In this document: positions 1 to 4,744 of the stretch, piece by piece
How the letters are laid out: the number at the start of each line of letters is the position of its first letter
Numbering within the stretch: position 1 is the stretch's first letter
Origin: DTU078 sp033808535
GTDB lineage: Bacteria; Bacillota; Clostridia; Oscillospirales; CAG-272
Assembly (NCBI GenBank): GCA_033808535.1
Contig: JAPXNL010000099.1
Coordinates: 1 to 8,063 of the forward strand
Reading direction: 5' to 3'
Length of the DNA: 8,063 bases
Notes under the pieces: generated by a model
Seen by the model: the letters and a program-made list of their open reading frames with translations, nothing else
Told to the model about the DNA's origin: nothing
The model's database searches: none
Program-made: the position numbers and the translations under genes

Positions 1-76
1 ATTTACTGCCTTTACGACAGTTCAGTAGCTGCCGCCGTGTAGAAAAAAATCAACTCCCCCACCGTCAGAAAAATAT

Positions 77-108
77 AGCGCAGGCCACGCATTTGCGAAG
101 CCTGCGCT
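77..108. terminator. Bidirectional hairpin terminator after the desulfurase gene
   Basis: A 9-bp perfect stem (AGCGCAGGC at 77-85 with GCCTGCGCT at 100-108) encloses a second short stem, CGCA/TGCG (88-91 with 94-97). On the minus strand the hairpin is followed by ATATTTTTC, and on the plus strand by TTTTG, so it could stop transcription from both sides. It lies about 100 bases beyond the desulfurase stop codon. Bases 1-42 are open in frame 1 and end in TAG, so a plus-strand gene may end there, but too little is visible to call it. Confidence 0.75.
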
Positions 109-210
109 TTTGTATCATATACGATATCCCGCATAATATGTCAGCTTTGCACCGAGCTTATAGAGCGGCACGACCACGTTCCGGCGGCGCGCATTGCGTC
201 GTCGGCGGCG

Positions 211-1371
211 TCAGGGCGCCTCGATTATGGATCGCAGCGCACCGACAAACGTGCGGATCTCGTTTTCGTTGTTATACATCGAAAACGATACGCGCACGGC
301 GCCGTTCGGCCCGGTTTTAAGCGTCTTGTGAGCGAGTGGCGCACAGTGAAAACCGCTTCGCACGCAAATGCCATGCTCAGCCAGCGCGTCGGCTATGTCG
401 GAGGAGGGCTTGCCCTTTACGTTGAATGAAAGCACCCCGCCGCCGGGTCTGGTGTATGATGCAGGGGGATGATACAGCTCAACTCCGGGCAGCTCGCCAA
501 GCAGCTCGCAGAGCTTTGACTTCAGCATGTTTTCGTACTCCGCGATCGCGGTCGGCCCGACACGGCGTATCTCGCGCGTGCCGGCCAAAAGCGCCGCGAT
601 AGCCGGCACGCAGAGTGTCCCGGCCTCGAACCGTTCGGGCGGCATGGTCGGCATTTCGATATTGAGCGAGTTTACACCGCTGCCTCCTTCGATTATAGGC
701 GCGAACGGCAGCTTGCCATCCTTATACTTATCATTGAAAATTAGCACGCCGCAGCCCGCAATGCCGTAAAGCCCCTTGTGACCGGGGATGCAGAGCGCGT
801 CGATATTGCAGGTGTGCATGTCTATGGGCAGGATTCCCGCGCTTTGTGCCGCATCGACAATAAACTTGATATGCCGCGTTGCACAATATGCGCCGATCTC
901 GGCGAGCGGGAGCACCATCCCGCAGACATTTGAAACGTGCGTACAGATTATTGCGGCGGTGTTGCGCCTGACAAGCGACTTTATGCTGTTGACTGTCTGT
1001 TCGGCAGTGCCGGACGCATCGAAAATATCGTAGGTCACGCTGCGTGAGGCCAGCGACGCGACAGGCCGCAACACGGAATTATGCTCGAAGTTGGAGATAA
1101 GCACATGGTCGCCGCGTGACAGCAACCCTTTAATTGCCGTATTTAGCGCATATGTTGCGTTGTAAGTAAAAATCACGTTTTCGGGCGCGGAGCAGCCGAA
1201 AAATTCTGCAAGCTCGCAGCGGCAGTCGTATATTATACTGGCGGCCGCCATGGAGAGCTTGTGTGCGCTGCGTCCGGGATTTCCGCCCGCCTCGGTTATC
1301 GCGCGTATCACAGCATCGTAAACAACGCGCGGTTTCGGATATGTTGTTGCAGCGTTATCAAAATAAATCAT
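211..1371 (-). CDS. Cysteine desulfurase, class V aminotransferase fold (SufS/CsdB-like)
   Basis: PLP-dependent enzyme expected to remove sulfur (or selenium) from cysteine (or selenocysteine), leaving a persulfide on its active-site Cys and releasing alanine; cytosolic. The 386-residue product opens with MIYFDNAATTYPKP, the usual start of this group. Visible landmarks are His97 in the EHNS motif stacking on PLP, Asp173 and Gln176 in VDAAQS, the Schiff-base Lys199 in PGHKG, and the persulfide Cys343 in RSGFHCAP. I chose ATG at 1371 over an in-frame TTG at 1377 because AAAAGGG lies six bases before the ATG, whereas the TTG touches that site. It matches my recollection of the 'EGR' desulfurase subgroup (TIGR01977). 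A DUF3343 gene ends 22 bases upstream, so the two are probably co-transcribed. No iron-sulfur scaffold or selD gene is in the window, so the acceptor (Fe-S, tRNA thiolation, selenium) cannot be decided here. Confidence 0.93.
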   Translation of the reverse strand: MIYFDNAATTYPKPRVVYDAVIRAITEAGGNPGRSAHKLSMAAASIIYDCRCELAEFFGCSAPENVIFTYNATYALNTAIKGLLSRGDHVLISNFEHNSVLRPVASLASRSVTYDIFDASGTAEQTVNSIKSLVRRNTAAIICTHVSNVCGMVLPLAEIGAYCATRHIKFIVDAAQSAGILPIDMHTCNIDALCIPGHKGLYGIAGCGVLIFNDKYKDGKLPFAPIIEGGSGVNSLNIEMPTMPPERFEAGTLCVPAIAALLAGTREIRRVGPTAIAEYENMLKSKLCELLGELPGVELYHPPASYTRPGGGVLSFNVKGKPSSDIADALAEHGICVRSGFHCAPLAHKTLKTGPNGAVRVSFSMYNNENEIRTFVGALRSIIEAP

Positions 1372-1393
1372 ATACAACCCTTTTCACAACCGG

Positions 1394-1615
1394 CTACAAC
1401 CGGTATATATCTTTGATTTGTATATCGCCGCGCCGTAACAGCGTGGCGATGGAGTCGGTGTTCATGCAGTCGAACTCCAGCCCGTAGGCGCAGCCGCCGG
1501 GGGTACCGGCAGAGCGCACTTTTACAATTTTTGAATCGATGTTATAGCTGGAGAGCATGCGCTGTCCTTTCAGCGCATATGTGACCGAGCCGATAACGGC
1601 GCAGCAAGAAGTCAT
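1394..1615 (-). CDS. DUF3343 protein, putative Se/S carrier-like
   Basis: A 73-residue protein resembling the DUF3343 family, described as putative selenium/sulfur carrier-like small proteins. The recognisable part is a glycine-flanked cysteine, Cys42, in GGCAYGLEF near the middle, matching the single conserved Cys expected to carry the chalcogen. There is an additional CC pair at residues 4-5 and a Cys50. The family-like N-terminal pattern, in which the protein scans as a short alpha/beta unit (residues 8-33 helix then strand), is also present. A good ribosome binding site, AAAGGGTG, sits eight bases before the ATG. It is the first gene of a two-gene unit with the cysteine desulfurase downstream, which fits a donor-carrier pair: the desulfurase would load the persulfide or perselenide onto Cys42. 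The family name is inferred from motif memory without a profile search; the function is predicted, not proven, for the family. Confidence 0.72.
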   Translation of the reverse strand: MTSCCAVIGSVTYALKGQRMLSSYNIDSKIVKVRSAGTPGGCAYGLEFDCMNTDSIATLLRRGDIQIKDIYRL

Positions 1616-1650
1616 AAATTATACACCCTTTACTTTAAAAAATAACACCT

Positions 1651-1714
1651 CTGTGACTGTTTCAGTTTGTCACTGTTACAGAATATGCCGTGCGCACCGT
1701 CACTGTGATTACAG
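1651..1714. promoter_or_regulatory. Cluster of CTGT...ACAG dyads upstream of the DUF3343/desulfurase unit
   Basis: The 111-base leader before the DUF3343 start holds related inverted repeats. A 31-base imperfect palindrome spans 1651-1681, with CTGT and ACAG at its ends and 10 matched pairs plus one G-T. A 9-base perfect dyad, CTGTTACAG, lies inside it at 1673-1681. A further CTGTGATTACAG lies at 1703-1714. GTCACTGT occurs at 1669 and again at 1699, exactly 30 bases apart, close to three helical turns. This looks like an operator array, but no regulator is identified and I could not find a convincing -35/-10 pair nearby. Confidence 0.35.
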
Positions 1715-1726
1715 GGTTTATGACAT

Positions 1727-1757
1727 AAAAAAACGCCGCCCCGATTGCCGGGACGGC
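1727..1757 (-). terminator. Intrinsic terminator of the Cys-cluster protein gene
   Basis: On the minus strand, GCCGTCCCG and CGGGGCGGC (1757-1749 and 1743-1735) form a 9-bp stem with one G-U pair around a five-base loop. One base separates the stem from seven T residues (1733-1727). It lies about 70 bases beyond the stop codon of the gene at 1826-2338 and separates that gene from the DUF3343/desulfurase unit. Confidence 0.9.
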
Positions 1758-1825
1758 ACACTGTTAATTCTTATTTATTTTCAAACTCGGGCAGCACAGG
1801 TTCTGCTGCGCTATGCAGCCGGGTG

Positions 1826-2338
1826 TTATTGCGGTGAATGTTCGGCTGAGGCGGTGACGGTATCTTTTGTCACGGGTTTGTCCTCCGGCAGTTTGCCATC
1901 GCCGAGCCCGGGCTTGTCCTCCGCCGGCTTGGATTCCTCGGAACGGGGCGCGACATCAGGAGTGGCTGCGCCGGCGGTTTCGGACACATCGCTTGCGGTA
2001 TTGTTATTTTCGATATCGCCGCTGTCTGCAGGCGCAGTATCGGCAGAATCTGCGGCACCGTCAGCCGGCGAGTCAGCCATAAGGAAAGGGGGCAGCCCGA
2101 TGTCAAGTCTGGTGGGGTCAGGCTTGGGTATCGGCGGCGGCATTTTCGGCTCGCGTTTGAGCGGGTCATACGAAAACTTGCGGCAGCAGTAATCGGCGAG
2201 CACAATGCCGCGAACCGAGCAGAGCACATTCTCCTCGTCGCTTATCAGCGTCGCACGCTCGCAGAAGCGGCAGACGCGAGGCAGGTCTGCGTCGTCGAAC
2301 TCGCTATTTTTATTTTTGCCAAACAGTTTGAGTAACAT
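1826..2338 (-). CDS. Uncharacterised protein: N-terminal Cys cluster, long disordered acidic tail
   Basis: A 170-residue product that I cannot assign to a named family. Residues 23-64 form a compact Cys-rich module: CRFC (Cys23, Cys26), a lone Cys40 in a VLCSVRG turn, then Cys51/Cys52 leading into RKFSYDPLKREP. The spacing suggests a four-Cys zinc or iron-sulfur site. I recall short clostridial hypothetical proteins with the same CRKFxYDPLKR ending, but their function is unknown to me. Residues 65-170 are low complexity, first Pro-rich (PPPIPKPDP), then Ala/Asp/Glu/Ser/Pro-rich, without any hydrophobic segment; they are probably disordered. The start is ATG at 2338 rather than an in-frame GTG at 2347, because AAAGGTG sits six bases before the ATG and overlaps the GTG. 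The gene has its own promoter (2368-2396) and terminator, so it is monocistronic. A skewed base composition of the tail produces several open but meaningless frames on both strands. Confidence 0.72.
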   Translation of the reverse strand: MLLKLFGKNKNSEFDDADLPRVCRFCERATLISDEENVLCSVRGIVLADYCCRKFSYDPLKREPKMPPPIPKPDPTRLDIGLPPFLMADSPADGAADSADTAPADSGDIENNNTASDVSETAGAATPDVAPRSEESKPAEDKPGLGDGKLPEDKPVTKDTVTASAEHSPQ

Positions 2339-2367
2339 TTCCCGCACCTTTATATGTAGTTGCTTAC

Positions 2368-2396
2368 ATTATACCGCAAGATTGTTAATATTTCCA
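2368..2396 (-). promoter_or_regulatory. Promoter of the Cys-cluster protein gene
   Basis: On the minus strand there is a perfect TATAAT (2373-2368), a 17-base spacer and a 4/6 match TGGAAA (2396-2391) as -35. The predicted start near 2361 gives a leader of about 23 bases ending in the AAAGGTG ribosome binding site. The AT-rich DNA upstream, including an 8-base tandem repeat at 2413-2434, could act as an UP element. Confidence 0.6.
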
Positions 2397-2421
2397 CAGT
2401 TTATGCGCAAAAATGTATAAA
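2393..2421 (+). promoter_or_regulatory. Possible plus-strand promoter facing the 2478-2686 hairpin region
   Basis: TCCACA (2393-2398, 4/6 to TTGACA), a 17-base spacer and TATAAA (2416-2421, 5/6 to TATAAT) form a candidate sigma-A-type promoter. It overlaps the -35 box of the minus-strand promoter, so the two would be divergent and mutually exclusive. A transcript would start near 2428 and run through the structured stretch. AT-rich DNA gives such matches by chance, so this is tentative. Confidence 0.3.
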
Positions 2422-2663
2422 TGTATGGATGTATTTATGAAAATTCAGCAAACTACTTAACCAAATTAAGAAAACGTCAGACACCACTGGCTGTGTCCGG
2501 CGGAAGGCAGTTGCTGATCTATTAGCAAGGACAGAAAATTAAACGGGTGCAATACCGCCGGTGGCGTCCGTCGGTATCGCTGTCCGACAGAGTATCTGCC
2601 TGCCCGTCGGAATAAACGCTGCGTAGCATCCCCATGCGGCTAATCAAGTACCAATGTAAGAGT

Positions 2664-2686
2664 TTGGGGGCGTCATACGCCCCCAA
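2664..2686 (-). terminator. Perfect 10-bp hairpin 3' of the DNA glycosylase gene, without a clear U-tract
   Basis: TTGGGGGCGT (2664-2673) and ACGCCCCCAA (2677-2686) are exact reverse complements around a three-base loop. It lies 40 bases after the glycosylase stop codon, where a terminator for the dapF unit would be expected. The minus-strand continuation is ACTCTTACATT and the plus-strand one is CATATTCC, so neither side has a proper run of T. It may be a weak terminator, an RNA-stabilising 3' hairpin, or the end of a plus-strand RNA. Confidence 0.4.
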
Positions 2687-2725
2687 CATATTCCACGGTC
2701 ATATCAAATTATGCAAACGCCATAC

Positions 2726-3205
2726 TTACCGTCGAATAACGCTCCACGCCTGCACGAGCCGGTCGAGCGACCAGGCGGCGTTGGCGGGGCTGGTTGAGGG
2801 CAGGTAGACGGCGCTGCGTCCGGTGACAGGCAGGATGAACCGGTTATAAAGCTTTTCGGCGAGCCGCCCGTTGACGTAGATGGAGTTTATCGGCGCTGTC
2901 TCAAGTATCGGTATGATGTCGTTCGGTATCACACTGGTTATTGATGCGTCGGCGCTGCCTGATACCTCGCACTCGGCAATCACATCCCACAGTGCGAGTC
3001 TGTGCACGAGCAAAAACCTGCGCTTATCGGCGACCGTTTCAGGCACCCGCTCGCCGTATACCATTGCAAGCACCTTCCAGAACCGGTTTTGCGGATGCCC
3101 GTAGAAAAACCCCGCCTCACGCGATGCGGGTGAAGGGAAGGTACCCAGTATCAGCTGCTCGCACCTCTCGTCATAAACCGGATCGGCAGTGTGCCTGTAC
3201 TTCAC
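2726..3205 (-). CDS. DNA-deoxyinosine (hypoxanthine-DNA) glycosylase, uracil-DNA glycosylase superfamily family 6
   Basis: A 159-residue repair enzyme expected to cut hypoxanthine, the product of adenine deamination, out of DNA and start base-excision repair. The N-terminal LILGTFPSPASRE (residues 18-30) is the superfamily motif for water and sugar positioning. GFFYGHPQNRFWKVL (32-46) carries Asn40, and VNG (111-113) carries Asn112; these correspond in place to the two asparagines implicated in catalysis in the archaeal family-6 enzyme. SVIPNDIIP (91-99) and LPSTSPANA (135-143) are further family signatures, the latter for the base-intercalation loop. Length is normal for the family. The start is GTG at 3205, immediately after the dapF TAA, with GAGG inside the end of dapF five bases before it; translation is therefore probably coupled to dapF. 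It is the last gene of the unit and is followed by a hairpin. Confidence 0.88.
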   Translation of the reverse strand: MKYRHTADPVYDERCEQLILGTFPSPASREAGFFYGHPQNRFWKVLAMVYGERVPETVADKRRFLLVHRLALWDVIAECEVSGSADASITSVIPNDIIPILETAPINSIYVNGRLAEKLYNRFILPVTGRSAVYLPSTSPANAAWSLDRLVQAWSVIRR

Positions 3206-4048
3206 TTAAACCTCGACCTCGCCCTCGAACGCGATTTCGGCAGGCCCGGTCATATAAACGGCGTCAGGTGTATATTCGATCGAAAGCTCGCCGCCGAGCA
3301 GCTCCACGATAATCGGTCTGCCTGCGTCGCACAGCCCGTTTTCAGCCGCAGCTACTGCAGTCGCGCACGCTCCGGTACCGCAGGCCATAGTCTCGCCGCT
3401 GCCCCGCTCCCACACGCGCATGCGCAGCCGGTTGTCGCCGGTCACCTCCGCAAACTCGGTGTTGACCCGCCGCGGGAAAATCGGGTCGCGCTCGATGGCA
3501 GTCCCCAGCTCCGTTACAAGCTCGGGCGATTCAAACAGCACGCAGTGCGGGTTGCCCATGGATACCAGCGTGATTTTATACACCCCGCACGAGAGCGCGA
3601 CCTCGCGCCCCACAACACGCTCCCCGTCCACCAGCGCAGGCAGGTCTGCAGGATTGAGCGACGCTTTGCCCATATTGACGCGCACGGAATGCACCTTGCC
3701 GTCGGCGCCGGGGAACAGCGTCAGAACCTTCACCCCGCTGTTGGTTTCAAGTATCACTGTCATCGACTTAACATATCCGCGCTCGTAAAGATATTTACCG
3801 ATGCAGCGCGTCGCGTTGCCGCACATCATGCCCTCGCTGCCGTCGGCGTTGAACATGCGCATGCGCGCGTCGTTTCCGCTGTCTGAGGGCGGCATGATAA
3901 GCACTATGCCGTCGCCGCCGATGGAGAAATGGCGGTCGGTCAGCCGCACAGCCAGCTCCTCCGGATTTTCGGGCACCGCCTGCGCAAAGCAGTCGAAAAA
4001 TATATAGTCGTTGCCGCAGCCATGCATTTTGGTGAATTTAAGTTTCAA
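3206..4048 (-). CDS. dapF: Diaminopimelate epimerase
   Basis: Converts LL- to meso-diaminopimelate, the penultimate step of lysine synthesis and the source of the peptidoglycan cross-linking residue; cytosolic, cofactor-free. The 280-residue product has the two mirror-image halves of the family. Each carries one catalytic cysteine: Cys76 in MMCGNATRC and Cys223 in ERGSGETMACGTGA. The N-terminal KFTKMHGCGNDY and the MGNPHCV segment (164-170) are also diagnostic. The first motif reads CGNATRC instead of the common CGNGxRC, a variation I believe occurs in other Clostridia. The start is probably TTG at 4048: it gives the standard MKLKFTKMHG beginning, and GGGG lies seven bases ahead. An in-frame TTG at 4063 has no binding site. 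It is preceded by a strong promoter and directly coupled to the glycosylase gene downstream. Confidence 0.96.
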   Translation of the reverse strand: MKLKFTKMHGCGNDYIFFDCFAQAVPENPEELAVRLTDRHFSIGGDGIVLIMPPSDSGNDARMRMFNADGSEGMMCGNATRCIGKYLYERGYVKSMTVILETNSGVKVLTLFPGADGKVHSVRVNMGKASLNPADLPALVDGERVVGREVALSCGVYKITLVSMGNPHCVLFESPELVTELGTAIERDPIFPRRVNTEFAEVTGDNRLRMRVWERGSGETMACGTGACATAVAAAENGLCDAGRPIIVELLGGELSIEYTPDAVYMTGPAEIAFEGEVEV

Positions 4049-4087
4049 AGCAATACCCCGCAAAGAGAGAATATTTTAATAAAATAA

Positions 4088-4116
4088 AGTTTACCACGGC
4101 CCGGGCGTGATGTCAA
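4088..4116 (-). promoter_or_regulatory. Promoter of the dapF-glycosylase unit
   Basis: On the minus strand, a perfect TTGACA (4116-4111), a 17-base spacer and TAAACT (4093-4088, 4/6) form a sigma-A-type promoter with a start near 4080 and a leader of about 30 bases. The GC-rich spacer holds GCCCGGGC (4099-4106), a perfect 8-base palindrome flanked by CAC and GTG with one extra G, which could be an operator lying between the two boxes. Confidence 0.72.
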
Positions 4117-4162
4117 GTCGACGGACATGAACACTATATGTTTGAGATACCATTAGGGCATC

Positions 4163-4202
4163 CGGCGGAGACCCAGTGGTGGTTTGGGATAACCCCCCGC
4201 CG
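4163..4202. repeat. Imperfect inverted repeat CGGCGG...CCGCCG
   Basis: CGGCGG (4163-4168) and CCGCCG (4197-4202) pair around an inner CCCA/TGGG stem (4172-4175 with 4185-4188). It is upstream of the dapF promoter on the minus strand and of the 4253-4281 promoter on the plus strand, so neither predicted transcript includes it unless transcription reads through. It could be an interspersed palindromic element or a remnant; copies elsewhere cannot be judged from one window. Confidence 0.3.
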
Positions 4203-4252
4203 TCAGCCGTAGAACTCTGCACCGCTTATCAGACGCAACACATATAATTCCC

Positions 4253-4281
4253 TTGACATAACAGGAAAAATGGAATAAAAT
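4253..4281 (+). promoter_or_regulatory. Near-consensus plus-strand promoter, antisense to the small membrane-protein gene
   Basis: TTGACA (4253-4258, 6/6), a 17-base spacer and TAAAAT (4276-4281, 5/6) make the best sigma-A-type match in the window. The predicted start near 4288 is followed by the minus-strand terminator hairpin (4327-4352), which has no T-run in this direction, and then by the antisense strand of the gene at 4370-4660. The nearest plus-strand gene is recG, 450 bases on. It may make an antisense RNA or a long recG leader. Confidence 0.55.
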
Positions 4282-4326
4282 ATACTTAAATAACAATAAC
4301 ATACAGTCGAACTGTACCATTATATG

Positions 4327-4352
4327 AAAAAAGCCGCCCATGGACGGGCGGC
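4327..4352 (-). terminator. Intrinsic terminator of the small membrane-protein gene
   Basis: On the minus strand, GCCGCCC and GGGCGGC (4352-4346 and 4339-4333) form a 7-bp perfect GC stem with a six-base loop, followed directly by six T residues (4332-4327). It lies 17 bases after the stop codon at 4370. Confidence 0.92.
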
Positions 4353-4369
4353 ATGCGGAATTGCAGTCT

Positions 4370-4660
4370 TCACAGCCGGCAGCGGATAAGTTTTGCTAAG
4401 ACGCACAGAGCTGCGCAGCCGGCAGCGAGCAGTCCAAGGTCCACAAGCGATATCATAATATCGCTGTTTATTGTCACCGAGTGAACGGGGGTATCAGGCG
4501 CATTTTTGGTGCAGAGCATGATTTCGGCGCTGCATTTGCGCCTGATCTGCTTGTAGTCGGAGTTTTTGTAATTTGTATACCAGTTCCTTACACAGTTTAT
4601 GGCGCCTGACAGCTCGGATTTTACGGTATTCCATTTATTTGTGCGTGTCTGGTTATCCAT
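4370..4660 (-). CDS. Small hypothetical protein with one C-terminal membrane segment
   Basis: A 96-residue protein I do not recognise. Residues 1-45 are hydrophilic and rich in Asn, Lys, Arg and Tyr, with an amphipathic look (WNTVKSELSGAINCVRNWY). Residues 46-67 form a linker, and residues 68-92 (from IMISLVDLGLLAA to VLAKLI) form one hydrophobic segment ending in the basic RCR. There is no N-terminal signal peptide, so a tail-anchored arrangement with the N-terminal part in the cytosol is likely by the positive-inside rule only if the short basic end can cross; orientation is uncertain. ATG at 4660 is preferred over ATG at 4666 because AAGGAG lies eight bases before the former and only two before the latter. 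A strong terminator follows, which supports a real transcript. The gene is divergent from recG and may be crossed by an antisense transcript from 4253-4281. Confidence 0.7.
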   Translation of the reverse strand: MDNQTRTNKWNTVKSELSGAINCVRNWYTNYKNSDYKQIRRKCSAEIMLCTKNAPDTPVHSVTINSDIMISLVDLGLLAAGCAALCVLAKLIRCRL

Positions 4661-4684
4661 AATCATTTCTCCTTGCAGTATATA

Positions 4685-4726
4685 TTAAGTATTAGTAATA
4701 GTAGCTTTATTATCCGTGTAAAACAA
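4685..4726. promoter_or_regulatory. Divergent promoter region between the small membrane-protein gene and recG
   Basis: This 84-base AT-rich gap (4661-4744) must drive at least the minus-strand gene. On the plus strand, TATTAT (4708-4713, 5/6) has only a weak TTAAGT -35 (4685-4690). On the minus strand, TACTAT (4703-4698, 4/6) pairs with TTGTTT (4726-4721, 3/6) at 17 bases. Both are weak matches that overlap each other. Confidence 0.3.
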
Positions 4727-4744
4727 GCGAATTTATGTAAAATA

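Larger units (their letters stand above)
2339..2725. other. 387-base gap without a gene; AT-rich promoter part, then GC-rich hairpin-dense part
   Basis: No convincing open frame is present. Bases 2339-2470 are AT-rich and hold the promoter of the Cys-cluster gene, a weaker divergent promoter, and ATGTAT repeated three times at 8-base steps (2413, 2421, 2429). Bases 2478-2690 turn GC-rich and contain several hairpins: GACAC/GTGTC (2480-2497); TTGCT/AGCAA, seven pairs counting a G-U (2511-2528); an outer stem ACGGG/CCCGT (2543-2547 with 2603-2607) enclosing ATACCG/CGGTAT (2552-2577) and CTGT/ACAG (2580-2590); GCAT/ATGC (2626-2637); and the 10-bp hairpin at 2664-2686. I tried to match this to common riboswitch classes from memory and found no fit. 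Confidence 0.5.
4049..4369. other. 321-base gap without a gene between dapF and the small membrane-protein gene
   Basis: It contains the dapF promoter (4088-4116), an imperfect inverted repeat (4163-4202), a plus-strand promoter-like sequence (4253-4281) and the terminator of the minus-strand gene to the right (4327-4352). A 62-codon minus-strand frame at 4153-4341 starts inside that terminator, lacks a ribosome binding site and resembles no family, so I do not count it as a gene. Confidence 0.6.

Noticed and set aside
1..42. Open frame 1 ending in TAG, possibly the end of a plus-strand gene
   Set aside because: Only 13 codons are visible (ending SSVAAAV) and they match nothing I know. The bidirectional terminator after it is compatible with such a gene but does not prove it.
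93..320. 75-codon plus-strand frame at the left edge
   Set aside because: It begins within the terminator hairpin and overlaps the end of the desulfurase gene; no coding signal.
1557..2192. 211-codon plus-strand frame across the terminator and the tail of the Cys-cluster gene
   Set aside because: It runs through an intrinsic terminator and a promoter leader. Its Ser/Gly/Ala-rich end only mirrors the repetitive tail codons of the minus-strand gene, which has a promoter, binding site and terminator.
2478..2640. Resemblance to a cobalamin or other known riboswitch (GGGTGCAATACC, CCACTGG words)
   Set aside because: The conserved core words are not in the required order, and the stretch is not in the leader of either neighbouring gene; kept only as an unclassified structured region.
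3191..3886. 231-codon plus-strand frame opposite dapF
   Set aside because: Antisense to dapF with both catalytic cysteines; the translation is low-complexity and His/Arg/Ala-rich.
4153..4341. 62-codon minus-strand frame with hydrophobic residues
   Set aside because: It starts inside a terminator hairpin, has no ribosome binding site, and crosses an AT-rich promoter region and an inverted repeat.
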